A DNA stretch of 64,000 nt from Cytophagales bacterium. GTDB lineage: Bacteria > Bacteroidota > Bacteroidia > Cytophagales > Bernardetiaceae. The position numbers and the translations under genes were made by a program. Below the pieces are notes generated by a model that saw nothing but the letters and a program-made list of their open reading frames with translations, searched no databases and was not told the origin of the DNA. Location of the stretch: NCBI GenBank assembly GCA_004293815.1, contig RDZD01000017.1, positions 29,133 through 93,132 on the forward strand. The letters run 5' to 3'. Shown here one piece after another: positions 8,529 to 16,704 of this stretch. How positions within the stretch are numbered: position 1 is the first letter of the stretch; every line of letters starts with the position of its first letter.

Positions 8529-9455
8529 ATGTCCTTGTCTCGTCCCATACTCATCACTGGTTCGCATCGTTCGGGTACTACCTGGCTAGGTAAGTCTCTG
8601 GCTCTCAGTCAGGAACTTCGGTATGTGGAAGAGCCTTTTAACTTAAGTATCAACAAAGGTCGCCCACCTCTCTATCTCAAATACTGGTTTCATTATATTT
8701 CCGAAAATAGTCCAAACTATGCCCCAGAAGCTTTCGCAAAAGCTTTTGGACTCAAAACGGCCTATCTCAAACAACTGGCCTCAGCCCAAAGTCTTAAGCA
8801 ACTCTACTGGGAGTTGCTACACTGCTGGGAGCTCTGGAAACAAAACAGGCGACACGTTCGTCCACTTATCAAAGATCCTTTGGCGTTTTTTTCAGCTCCT
8901 TGGATTCACAAGCAGTATCAAGCGGAGGTTATTGTACTCACTCGTCACCCTGCTGCATACGTGAGTAGCGTTCTCAAAATGAACTGGCGACACGATTATA
9001 AGCACTTTCTCAACCAACCTGCCCTTATCAGAGATTATTTGAAGCCATTCGAGGAAAAAATTATTTTTTTGAGTCAAAATGAGCACTCGGCAATAGAAAA
9101 CGCTGTTTGGATATGGAATATGATTGCACACGTTACCTTAGTTTTTAAAGAACAATATCCCAACTGGCATTTCCTCTGTTATGAGGATTTGGCAAGTGAG
9201 CCTTTGTGCAGTATGGAAAAGCTTTACAATAAACTGGGGCTTGTTTTTGACCAACGCATAGCTCAAGAAATTCAGAAAACAACCTCCGAACAAAATGACG
9301 TTTTCAAAACCGAAGTGGTTCAACATCAGCTTTTTCGTCATAGCAAAGCCCTTGTACACGCATGGAAGCACGAGCTCGATGAAGCAAGCATAGCCCGCAT
9401 ACGAGAACTTACATCACCTTACTCGCCCTATTTTTATACGGATGAGGACTGGTAA
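8529..9455 (+). CDS. Sulfotransferase-family protein
   Basis: A 309-residue PAPS-dependent sulfotransferase-like protein, probably cytoplasmic. The 5'-phosphosulfate loop reads ITGSHRSGTTWLGKSL (residues 9-24), close to the family P-loop. A second conserved block, VIVLTRHPAAYVSSVLKMNW, matches the 3'-phosphate-binding region with its arginine and serine. The C-terminal half has FLCYEDLASEP, the acidic 'YEDL' block common to this family. The start at ATG 8529 is preferred over the in-frame TTG at 8511, since MSLSRPILITG leads directly into the first beta strand. It probably sulfates a sugar or lipid; the nearby GT2 gene suggests a glycan substrate, but that is inference. Confidence 0.85.
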   Translation: MSLSRPILITGSHRSGTTWLGKSLALSQELRYVEEPFNLSINKGRPPLYLKYWFHYISENSPNYAPEAFAKAFGLKTAYLKQLASAQSLKQLYWELLHCWELWKQNRRHVRPLIKDPLAFFSAPWIHKQYQAEVIVLTRHPAAYVSSVLKMNWRHDYKHFLNQPALIRDYLKPFEEKIIFLSQNEHSAIENAVWIWNMIAHVTLVFKEQYPNWHFLCYEDLASEPLCSMEKLYNKLGLVFDQRIAQEIQKTTSEQNDVFKTEVVQHQLFRHSKALVHAWKHELDEASIARIRELTSPYSPYFYTDEDW

Positions 9456-9600
9456 CATGGCTTCTCCTAGCTTAAAAGCCTAATCTTTATATATTTCTGT
9501 TTGGATATTTTGTTTTAAGACGCTTAGTTTGCAGATAATTAATGCTTTAAAAATAATTTACCAATCTATTTTTTAGTTTGACTTTCATTTAAAAGTAAAG

Positions 9601-10002
9601 ATGATGTACTTGAAATATCTATCCATTATGTGTTGCGTTGTGTTCGTGGCTATGAGCTGCTCAAAGGAAAACAGCGGCCCTAGTGACACTCAAAAGCCTC
9701 TTATCAAGATTATAAGTCCTGTTGAGGGCTTTGATTCACCCAGTGGTGTGCCTGTAGCTATTTCTGCTTTGGTAGAAGACGAGGAGCTTCATGCGCTCAG
9801 GGTAGTTGTTAAGCAAAAAAGCGACGGTGCAATCTTGTTTGAAGAGTCCCCTGATGTACACGGTCAGAAATCTTACAGTCTGAATACAACCTATACAGCC
9901 ACTGGCTTGCGCAGACCAGTCTCTGCCCGTCTTACGGTCATAGCCACAGATATGAGTAAAAATACCGACTCTTTGAGCGTAGGTTTCACGATTAATCCTT
10001 AA
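9601..10002 (+). CDS. Small lipoprotein with an Ig-like (DUF4625-like) fold
   Basis: A 133-residue protein with a lipoprotein signal peptide: hydrophobic residues 4-17 and lipobox VAMSC with the acylated cysteine at C20, so it is membrane-attached. The rest reads as one beta-sandwich domain: KPLIKIISPVEGFD, then a pattern of alternating strands ending in SVGFTINP. I associate the 'P.I.I.SP..G' opening and final 'DMSKNTDSLSV' strand with DUF4625/Ig-like lipoproteins of Bacteroidota. No catalytic motif is visible. It stands alone with about 90-145 bp of gap on each side. The function is unknown; a surface or binding role is only a guess. Confidence 0.75.
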   Translation: MMYLKYLSIMCCVVFVAMSCSKENSGPSDTQKPLIKIISPVEGFDSPSGVPVAISALVEDEELHALRVVVKQKSDGAILFEESPDVHGQKSYSLNTTYTATGLRRPVSARLTVIATDMSKNTDSLSVGFTINP

Positions 10003-10091
10003 TTTATGCAAGACAATATTTTGCACGCGCAACTAACAACAAAAAGCTATGATGGTACGTATATAATGCAATAGTTATTGCTTTTTGTTGT

Positions 10092-10514
10092 ATGAAAAAG
10101 ACCATAGGAATCCTCTTTATCATTTTATTGACCCACTTTGCGGTATTTGCGCAGTTACAAGTGGAGAACAAAACAGCCCAGACTTTACGTTTGGCAGCCG
10201 CTTACTATTTAGAAAATGACAAAGAGCAGTGCTATCACACACAAGGTTGGTTTGAACTCAAGCCAAATGAAAAAATAGTGTTGCTCAAAGACAAGTTACA
10301 GCATCGATACTATTATTTTTATGCAGAAAAAATTCCGTCTGGTGCAAAAATAGAAGGTGATGGTACATTTAAATATGCTGTTAGCAATACACAGGCCTCT
10401 TTTGACTTGAAAGATGCAGATTCACCAGCGGCAAATGCCACTGCACCATTTTATAAGTTTGTACAAGTGGACATTGGCGACAACGAAACTTTTACTTATA
10501 GTTTGGTAGATTAA
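10092..10514 (+). CDS. Exported DUF1036-like protein
   Basis: A 140-residue protein with a Sec signal peptide (MKKTIGILFIILLTHFAVFAQ, likely cut after the alanine at 20). The mature part starts LQVENKTAQTLRLAAAYYL and contains HTQGWFELKPNEKIVLL. This is the 'n.T...l..A..Y......W...GWw.l.pge' pattern of DUF1036 domains, small periplasmic proteins of unknown function. It has no lipobox and no further membrane segment. The gene is monocistronic by spacing. Function unknown. Confidence 0.75.
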   Translation: MKKTIGILFIILLTHFAVFAQLQVENKTAQTLRLAAAYYLENDKEQCYHTQGWFELKPNEKIVLLKDKLQHRYYYFYAEKIPSGAKIEGDGTFKYAVSNTQASFDLKDADSPAANATAPFYKFVQVDIGDNETFTYSLVD

Positions 10515-10640
10515 CAAGTAAGCATCGACTTGTTTTTTTGATAAAAATATCTCAAATTTTGATATTGATTAATTTTTGTTCGTTATTTGCAAAAATACAA
10601 TCTCGTTTTTTAGACTCACTAAAATCTTTTAAAGCTCTTT

Positions 10641-11630
10641 ATGTATCACAAAGACTCCGCAGAAAACGCCAGAAATGATACTTCTACGGCTTTTCGTTTG
10701 TTTACGGTTGCTGAAGGCAGTAAGCTTTTTACTGCTACAGCTCTCAATATTCTTCTCACTATCGTCACGCTGGGCTTATATTGGCCCTGGGCTAAAGCCT
10801 CTATTATGCGTTATCAGATAGGAACCCTAGAGCTGGGCGGCAGTCGCTTTGTATTTCATGGCACAGGCAAGGAAATGTTTAAAGGTTTTCTGATGGCTGC
10901 TCTGGCTTTTATTTTGCTCAACTCCATTCACATCACAGGTACTATACTCCACAATGACACTTTGATTGCTGTTGGTTACTTTGTGCTTTATGCGGGTATT
11001 TTGTCGCTATTACCCGTGATTATACACGGTTCATTGCGTTATCGCCTTTCACGAACTACTTGGCGTGGTATTAGGCTTGGGTATAAGGGGGATTTAAAGC
11101 AACTCTATGGTATTTTTATACCAGGTGCGCTATTGTCTTTGGTTACCCTAGGTCTCTACTCTCCTTTTTTGTTTGTGGCCACGAAGCGTTATATTTACCA
11201 ACACATCCGATTTGGTCATTTGGAATTTGAATATGACGGCGTTGGCTCTGAAGTTTTTATGATGAGGCTCAAAAATTTGCTACTCATCCTCTTTACCTTT
11301 GGCTGGTACGGTTTTGCGGCCATGCGTGATGAGTTAAACTACGATTACGGCCACACTATACTGAAGCAAGATGGTAAGGTACTGCGTTTCCATGCAAAAT
11401 TCAAAGCGACAGAGCTGTTCACTTTGGGTATTACGTCTTATTTTTTATCTGCCTTCACTTTAGGTTTGGCTTTTCCTTGGATATGGGTTAACTACATGAA
11501 GTATACGCTCTCCAGCATTGTTCTTCAAGAGCCTCTTCTTCTGGACAGAGTGGTTCAGAGCCAGCAGATAGATCGCGACGCAAGTGGCGATATGATGGGC
11601 GATCTTCTTGACTTAGACATAGTGTTCTAA
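10641..11630 (+). CDS. YjgN-family (DUF898) membrane protein
   Basis: A 329-residue multi-pass inner-membrane protein. Three related units are visible: residues 43-80 with TLGLYWPWAKASIMRYQI; residues 169-206 with TLGLYSPFLFVATKRYIY; residues 272-290 with AFTLGLAFPWIWVNYMKY. In the first two, the 'TLGLY' helix end is followed by 'F.G.G.E.F' (FHGTGKEMF, YDGVGSEVF), the hallmark of DUF898/YjgN. A soluble acidic tail ends in DLLDLDIVF. The family is implicated only vaguely in envelope function, so no role is assigned. An intrinsic terminator follows 35 bp after the stop. Confidence 0.88.
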   Translation: MYHKDSAENARNDTSTAFRLFTVAEGSKLFTATALNILLTIVTLGLYWPWAKASIMRYQIGTLELGGSRFVFHGTGKEMFKGFLMAALAFILLNSIHITGTILHNDTLIAVGYFVLYAGILSLLPVIIHGSLRYRLSRTTWRGIRLGYKGDLKQLYGIFIPGALLSLVTLGLYSPFLFVATKRYIYQHIRFGHLEFEYDGVGSEVFMMRLKNLLLILFTFGWYGFAAMRDELNYDYGHTILKQDGKVLRFHAKFKATELFTLGITSYFLSAFTLGLAFPWIWVNYMKYTLSSIVLQEPLLLDRVVQSQQIDRDASGDMMGDLLDLDIVF

Positions 11631-11664
11631 TTTCGGGTCTCTTTCTGCGTTATTTATAAACAGC

Positions 11665-11715
11665 CACGCCAGCAAGCCTATACCAACCTAGAAGCTTGCT
11701 GGCGTGTGTTTTTAT
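11665..11715 (+). terminator. Intrinsic terminator after the DUF898 gene
   Basis: A 13-bp stem (CACGCCAGCAAGC at 11665-11677 with GCTTGCTGGCGTG at 11694-11706) around a 16-nt loop, then TGTTTTTAT. Confidence 0.85.
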
Positions 11716-11808
11716 AAAAAATACACGGCTGAGAAAGCCGTGGCGAAAAGAAGGTAGACAACCTCTTTGGGTTCGATAGCTGCAATTTGGATAAATACAG
11801 CCCAAAAA

Positions 11809-11844
11809 AGAAGACAAGACCACCCAAAGGTGGTCTTGTCTTCT
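11809..11844 (-). terminator. Terminator-like hairpin of duplicated unit A
   Basis: A perfect 16-bp stem with a CAAA tetraloop (11809-11824 with 11829-11844), 27 nt beyond the orphan stop codon on the minus strand. On that strand only short T runs follow. Confidence 0.65.
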
Positions 11845-11871
11845 GATTAAAAATCTATAAAACAAGCGCGT

Positions 11872-11945
11872 TTATTGCTTTACAAACTGCTCTACGACCC
11901 AAACACCTTGGCCAGAGAGCCTAACGGCATAAGTGCCAGACGGTT
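11872..11945 (-). pseudogene. Orphan copy of a T9SS sorting-domain C-terminus
   Basis: Read on the minus strand, this stretch encodes PSGTYAVRLSGQGVWVVEQF and VKQ plus a stop. It differs from the end of the adjacent 1500-residue protein (same segment with WAVEQF) by one residue. Upstream of it the frame continues into the spacer of unit B, not into a gene, so it has no start or body. It is a remnant made by the 215-bp duplication. Confidence 0.8.
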
Positions 11946-12022
11946 GAGAAAGATGTGGCGAAAAGAAGGTAGACGACCTCTTTGGGTTTGATGGCTGCAA
12001 TTTAGATAAATACAGTTCAAAT

Positions 12023-12060
12023 CAGAAGCCAAGACCACCTAAAGGCAGTCTTGGCTTCTG
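12023..12060 (-). terminator. Terminator-like hairpin after the T9SS cargo gene
   Basis: A 13-bp outer stem (12023-12035 with 12048-12060), a 2-nt mismatch and two inner pairs around TAAA, located 27 nt beyond the stop codon of the minus-strand gene. The pair C12029-G12054 corresponds to A11814-T11839 in unit A, a compensatory change. Confidence 0.7.
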
Positions 12061-12086
12061 ATTAAAAATCTATAAAAGAAGCGCGT

Positions 12087-15000
12087 TTATTGCTTTACAA
12101 ACTGCTCTACGGCCCAAACACCTTGCCCAGAAAGCCTAACCGCATAAGTGCCAGATGGCAAGAAGCTAACCGAAACAGCCGTGGAAACCTGTCCGTTCAG
12201 AGCCTCTAAGCTTTGTTTATACACTTCGCGGCCATTCATATCTATCACAGCAAGTTCTACCTTGCCGCTCAAATCAGCTCTTTGGTATGCCACACTGAAA
12301 GCTCCTTGGTTAGGGTTTGGATAGATAACCAAGCGGCTGCGATCCACTTTCGTGTCGGTGGCTATGACTACCTCAAACGCTTCACTAACAGAAAGTTCAC
12401 CTTTTTCAGATTGAGCCATAACTTGATAGAATCCGCTCTTGTTGGCTTCCAAAAGGGCTTTGGCTTGGGTCTTGAGTGTATCGCCATTACACAGCCACAC
12501 ATAACCCTGCTTGATGGCAATGTTGCTTTCGGCTGCCAACACAACACCCACAGCACTGCTGCCCTTGCTGGTTAGACTCACTTTAAAGCTGCTAGAACAG
12601 GCTCTTACCACATAACGAACCTCTGTGCGGGGGCTTGTACAGCCACCCACTGTGGCCTGTACCCAAATCATGTAGGTACCCAAGGCAGGTGTCGGTAAAG
12701 TCAGTACGGGACCTGTACCCATGAGTGTGCCGCCGCTGGCCGCATTATACCATTCGTAGGTAACGCCTGATCCTGAGCCAAAGGCAATGAACGTGCCAGG
12801 AGTACCCAGACAGATAAAGCGCGAGCTGCTTACTTGAGGCGCAGTAGGTGCTGGCCTTACGGTAACTGTGGCAAAGAGGGTGTCGCCACAACCCAACAAA
12901 CACGCTGCTGAAGGTGAACCATATACATAAGAAATGGTGTGAGTGCCTACGCCTGCTGCTGCTGGGCTAAACACTGAACCTGTAACGCCAGGCCCTGCAA
13001 ACGTGCCGCCATCTAAGCTCGTAAAGAGCGATAAGTCTACTGATGAAAGGCTCACACAAACGTCTGGTATGCTGCTAAATGTAGCACCGCTGCCCGAAGC
13101 ATTAACGGTGATGTTGCGGCTCACAGAATTTGTGCAACCTGTTGTGGGGTCGGTGTACGTGTAAGTGATGAGATGCGTACCGCTTCCCGCCACAGCTGGG
13201 TCAAAGTTGGTACCGCTCACGCCCGCGCCGCTGAATGTGCCGCCAGCTGGGCTGGCATACGTGCTGAGGTTCAGTGCTGGATTGAAGCTACACATACGCG
13301 GAAGTGCCGCTATACTCACGCTAGGTGCAGACACAACCTGAACGTACAGGGTAGCAGAAGCTCCACAGCCCGTTGCGCAGTCGGTATACTGGTAAAGTAC
13401 GGGATAGGTGCCGGGCGCAACCAATTGCGGGTCAAAGTCTGAACCTACCAAGCCAGAGCCTGTAAAGGTGCCTGTATTGGGGCTTACAAAGGAGAGTAAG
13501 CTCAAAGGAGTTGCATTCTGGCATATCACGATAGGCATAGGGCCTGTAACGGTGATGACAGGAACTGGACTAACCACCAAAGTAAGCGTTGTGCCTCCTG
13601 TGCAGCCCGCAGGCGATGTGTAGGTATAGCTCACGGTGAAGGTGCCCACACCGCTCACGGAGGGGTCAAACAGAGAGCCGCTTACGCCAACACCTGAAAA
13701 GATACCACCCGAGGGGCTTACAAGACTGTTTAGGTCTAAGGCTGCACCACCTGCACACAGTGCGGGAGGGGCGGTGGTGGTAATGCCAATGGTGTCGCCC
13801 ACTACGATAGTCAAGTAAGCTGTATCAGGACAGGTTGCAGCTATCGTGTAGCTAACGGTGTGAGTGCCCAAACCAGCTGCTGTGGGGTCAAATATACTGC
13901 CGCTTACACCTGGACCGGCGAATATTCCGCCTGAAGGACTTACGAAGCTATTCAAGTCTAATGGGACACCAGGCAGACATAAAGAAGGAACCGGTGTGGT
14001 GGTGATAAGGGTACTAGGTTCTACGGTAATGGTTAGATAAACAGTATCGGAGCACCCTGAGGTGGTAGTATAGCCAATGGTATGCGTACCCGCCCCTGCT
14101 GTTGCAGGGTCAAAAAACATCGTACCAGTTACACCTACCCCCCAAAACACACCTCCAGAAGGGCTTACGTAGCTATTAAGGTCTATTGCTTCACTGTTTG
14201 TACACAGAGCAGGTGGTGGCGTAACAGTGATTGGTGATGCAGGAGTTACTGTTAAAGTTAGTATAGTTGTTCCTGTGCAGCCCGCAGGTGAGGTATAAGT
14301 GTAGGTAACAGTGAAAGTACCCACACCACTCACAGCGGGATCAAACATAGTGCCGCTCATGCCTGAGCCTGAAAATACTCCACCAGAGGGACTTACTAGG
14401 GTACTCAAGTCCGATGCTGGGCCACTCACGCATAAAGCAGGTAGAGAAGTGCTAGGATAATCACCAAACCTTATTTTGAAAACTCCCATTTCTGTACTTA
14501 CCTGTGTGCTAGCTACAGAGCCAGGCAGTGTGGGAAACATGGCACCGACTGGCGTACAAGAAGTCTGGTACAAAGTCAAGTTGTTTTTATCGAAACGGCC
14601 TTGTCCTGGGTGAGAGTGATCACTGGCTCCACCATAATAACTACCATATTGCAAGCCAGAAACAGAAGGAAGAAAGGCTGCCATATAAAATCCAGCACTA
14701 GAGTCTAAGAAGCCTGGCGTAAGTGGTAAACCTGTTAAAGAACCGCCTACACCTGTCGCACCAACTAGTATCACTCTTTCGCAGTCATCAACCATAAAGG
14801 CTGTGGTATTAAAGTTATAGCCTGAGCCGACAATGCTTGTTCCAAAAGACGTTTGAATAAACATAGTATTCAAGTTTGCAGCCAGTTTTATCAGAGCTTG
14901 CGTTCCGGCAGTACTATATGTGGTACCAACGACAGCTAGAGTACCTTTAGAGGCACCTGCTGCATAAACCTCACCTGTGCTAAGCTGGTCTAAAGCTAAC

Positions 15001-16589
15001 AACTGGTCAGTTGAGCTTGTGCCCCAATAAGACGCATTAAACGCCATAGTAGTGCCGTTAAAGCGACCAATAAAGCCATCGCGACCACCATTGTAAGTTG
15101 GGTCAAAACTAGTAGCTGTTGCAAGAGGAAGCAGAGCAGCGCTAGCTACAGAGCCGCAAACATAAATGTTGCCTGATGTGTGTGGAAGCAAATCATAAGC
15201 ACCATCATTACCTGCGCCACCAATAAAAGTACCGTAGAGAACACTTCCTAATGTGGAACTCATATTGACAACTACGCCGTCCTGACCACCACCATGCACG
15301 GTTTGGTAAGAACCTACAGTAGTTGGAAAATTTGGTGAAAAACTTGTACCACAAAGCCATACACCAGAGCTGTTTGCAAAAATATCTGCTCTACCCTCGT
15401 CGCCATATGCTTCAAGTATTTTGTTTTCACCATCATTATTGTTACCGCCTAGGAAGGTAGAATTGATCAGTACACTACCTGACGAATTGATTCTGGACAC
15501 AAAATAATCATATGAGCCGCCGTTGTAAGTTGCGTCAAAAGCACCTGCTCGCGTCGGAAAGTTGGTGGAGGCTGTTATACCTAGCACATATACTGAGCCA
15601 TCAGGCCGAACCGTAATGCTATGAACCTCATCAAAGGCACTTCCACCAAGGTAAGTTGAATAGAGTATAGCGGTACCAGTAGGATTCAACTTAGTAATAC
15701 ACGCGTCCCACTGGCCGCCAACAACCGATTGGAGTGCGCCAATAGTAGTTGGGTAGCCTGGGCCAAACGCGCGACCTGCAGCATAAATATTGCCGCTCGC
15801 GTCATAGTCTGAGCAAAAAGCATTGGTTGAATGTGTGAAAGACCCCATAAGCGTAGACGCTTCTACAGTGGGATCTATAACCAAAGGCAAAGTTTTATCA
15901 TAACCATTTGGAAAGTCAAAGCCAAAAGAGCCATTAGCAAACGCCACATAGGTACATTCTATAACGTACCTATCTGAACCACGTACTTGATAGGCCAGAG
16001 GCTTATTTTCTACCACTGAGCCAAGTGGTGTGAAGAGTTTTAGACGACCGTCAGAGGTAATTTCAAAATTTTGAACCCCTTTATAGTCCCATTTTATGGA
16101 GTTAGGATCACCACCTATATTCACAACATAGTCATATTTGAAGTTGCCTTCATGCTGCTGCGCTACAAAATCTATATCTGGGAAAATATTACTGTACATG
16201 TACTTGTTATACACGCTGCTAGAAAATGCCCCATTTTCAGAAATTCTATTTACTTGGTATGAGCGCTTATCTATACCTTTGAACGCAGCTTTATTACTAT
16301 TGAGCCAGTTCATTTGAAAGGAAAACGAAGATTGATCATGGCTTTTATCGCAGCCAATATGCGCTTCATGCGCTTCATCATGCAATGAGCCTATTAAAGT
16401 GTAAGTAATCTTATCTTTTTCCAAAAACAAATTGGTATTATTCTTGAACGCGCCAGTTGCTATTACGTTATTAGGGTAATGACCCGTATTTTGTTCAAAA
16501 CCTGGTGGCGTGTTTGAAGAATGTGCAAGCGAATAGAAGCAGCTAAGAATAGTTGCAGCTAAGTACCCTAAAAAAGATTTTTTAAGCAT
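12087..16589 (-). CDS. Large T9SS-exported protein: SBBP repeats, seven Ig-like repeats, sorting domain
   Basis: 1500 residues. A signal peptide (about 1-24, ending in SLAHSS) is followed by a domain opening FEQNTGHYPNNVIATGAF that resembles the DUF7948-type N-terminal domain of such proteins. Residues of about 240-700 hold SBBP-type propeller repeats: recurring 'YSTYLGG', 'FDATYNGG', 'D.FV.R' blocks. About 715-1250 hold seven Ig-like repeats, each with 'LC....DL.S.VSP.GG.F.G.GV.G..FDP...G.GT'. The last 85 residues are a type A sorting domain (RLVIYPNPNQGAF to AVRLSGQG), so it is carried by the T9SS across the outer membrane to the surface or medium. A role as adhesin or surface structure is an inference from its architecture; no enzyme motif is visible. 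The signal and CTD are intact. Confidence 0.93.
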   Translation of the reverse strand: MLKKSFLGYLAATILSCFYSLAHSSNTPPGFEQNTGHYPNNVIATGAFKNNTNLFLEKDKITYTLIGSLHDEAHEAHIGCDKSHDQSSFSFQMNWLNSNKAAFKGIDKRSYQVNRISENGAFSSSVYNKYMYSNIFPDIDFVAQQHEGNFKYDYVVNIGGDPNSIKWDYKGVQNFEITSDGRLKLFTPLGSVVENKPLAYQVRGSDRYVIECTYVAFANGSFGFDFPNGYDKTLPLVIDPTVEASTLMGSFTHSTNAFCSDYDASGNIYAAGRAFGPGYPTTIGALQSVVGGQWDACITKLNPTGTAILYSTYLGGSAFDEVHSITVRPDGSVYVLGITASTNFPTRAGAFDATYNGGSYDYFVSRINSSGSVLINSTFLGGNNNDGENKILEAYGDEGRADIFANSSGVWLCGTSFSPNFPTTVGSYQTVHGGGQDGVVVNMSSTLGSVLYGTFIGGAGNDGAYDLLPHTSGNIYVCGSVASAALLPLATATSFDPTYNGGRDGFIGRFNGTTMAFNASYWGTSSTDQLLALDQLSTGEVYAAGASKGTLAVVGTTYSTAGTQALIKLAANLNTMFIQTSFGTSIVGSGYNFNTTAFMVDDCERVILVGATGVGGSLTGLPLTPGFLDSSAGFYMAAFLPSVSGLQYGSYYGGASDHSHPGQGRFDKNNLTLYQTSCTPVGAMFPTLPGSVASTQVSTEMGVFKIRFGDYPSTSLPALCVSGPASDLSTLVSPSGGVFSGSGMSGTMFDPAVSGVGTFTVTYTYTSPAGCTGTTILTLTVTPASPITVTPPPALCTNSEAIDLNSYVSPSGGVFWGVGVTGTMFFDPATAGAGTHTIGYTTTSGCSDTVYLTITVEPSTLITTTPVPSLCLPGVPLDLNSFVSPSGGIFAGPGVSGSIFDPTAAGLGTHTVSYTIAATCPDTAYLTIVVGDTIGITTTAPPALCAGGAALDLNSLVSPSGGIFSGVGVSGSLFDPSVSGVGTFTVSYTYTSPAGCTGGTTLTLVVSPVPVITVTGPMPIVICQNATPLSLLSFVSPNTGTFTGSGLVGSDFDPQLVAPGTYPVLYQYTDCATGCGASATLYVQVVSAPSVSIAALPRMCSFNPALNLSTYASPAGGTFSGAGVSGTNFDPAVAGSGTHLITYTYTDPTTGCTNSVSRNITVNASGSGATFSSIPDVCVSLSSVDLSLFTSLDGGTFAGPGVTGSVFSPAAAGVGTHTISYVYGSPSAACLLGCGDTLFATVTVRPAPTAPQVSSSRFICLGTPGTFIAFGSGSGVTYEWYNAASGGTLMGTGPVLTLPTPALGTYMIWVQATVGGCTSPRTEVRYVVRACSSSFKVSLTSKGSSAVGVVLAAESNIAIKQGYVWLCNGDTLKTQAKALLEANKSGFYQVMAQSEKGELSVSEAFEVVIATDTKVDRSRLVIYPNPNQGAFSVAYQRADLSGKVELAVIDMNGREVYKQSLEALNGQVSTAVSVSFLPSGTYAVRLSGQGVWAVEQFVKQ
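12860..14450 (-). repeat. Seven Ig-like coding repeats, about 220-230 bp each
   Basis: Within the T9SS gene, seven in-frame repeats can be lined up on the SP-x-GG-x-F-x-G block. Units near the N-terminal side are close to identical in parts (VSGVGTFTV and TYTSPAGC recur), while later units diverge. This suggests recent duplication at one end of the array. Confidence 0.85.
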
Positions 16590-16669
16590 ATCAGGTGTTG
16601 TTTAATAAAAAAGAAATACAAGCGTAATAAACTAGATTGTGCTGTGTGGTTATTAAACTGATTACTGTG

Positions 16670-16701
16670 CAAATATAAAATAGCAATTTTTTATTTGCAA
16701 T
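16670..16701 (-). promoter_or_regulatory. Promoter for the T9SS cargo gene
   Basis: On the minus strand: -7 box TATATTTG (16677 down to 16670), an exact TAnnTTTG match, with ATTG 20 nt upstream (16701-16698) as a 3-of-4 -33 element. The predicted leader is about 74 nt to the ATG at 16589. Confidence 0.6.
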
Positions 16702-16704
16702 TTT

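Larger units (their letters stand above)
11727..12156. repeat. 215-bp tandem duplication (two units)
   Basis: Two adjacent copies with a constant 215-bp offset: unit A about 11727-11941 and unit B about 11942-12156. By eye there are roughly 20 mismatches and no indels. Each unit holds the last part of the 12087-16589 gene with its stop codon and the following terminator hairpin; B belongs to the live gene and A is the orphan copy. The 215-bp offset is not a multiple of three. Confidence 0.9.

Noticed and set aside
8347..8589. Possible 80-residue gene between sigma factor and sulfotransferase
   Set aside because: Low-complexity basic N-terminus; it overlaps the sulfotransferase start in another frame and carries a promoter box inside.
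11650..11865. 71-residue minus-strand frame across repeat unit A
   Set aside because: It lies over the terminator hairpins and repeat, with no protein-like features.
12213..12575. 120-residue plus-strand frame inside the T9SS cargo gene
   Set aside because: It is the shadow of the well-supported minus-strand gene; composition is not protein-like and no motif is seen.
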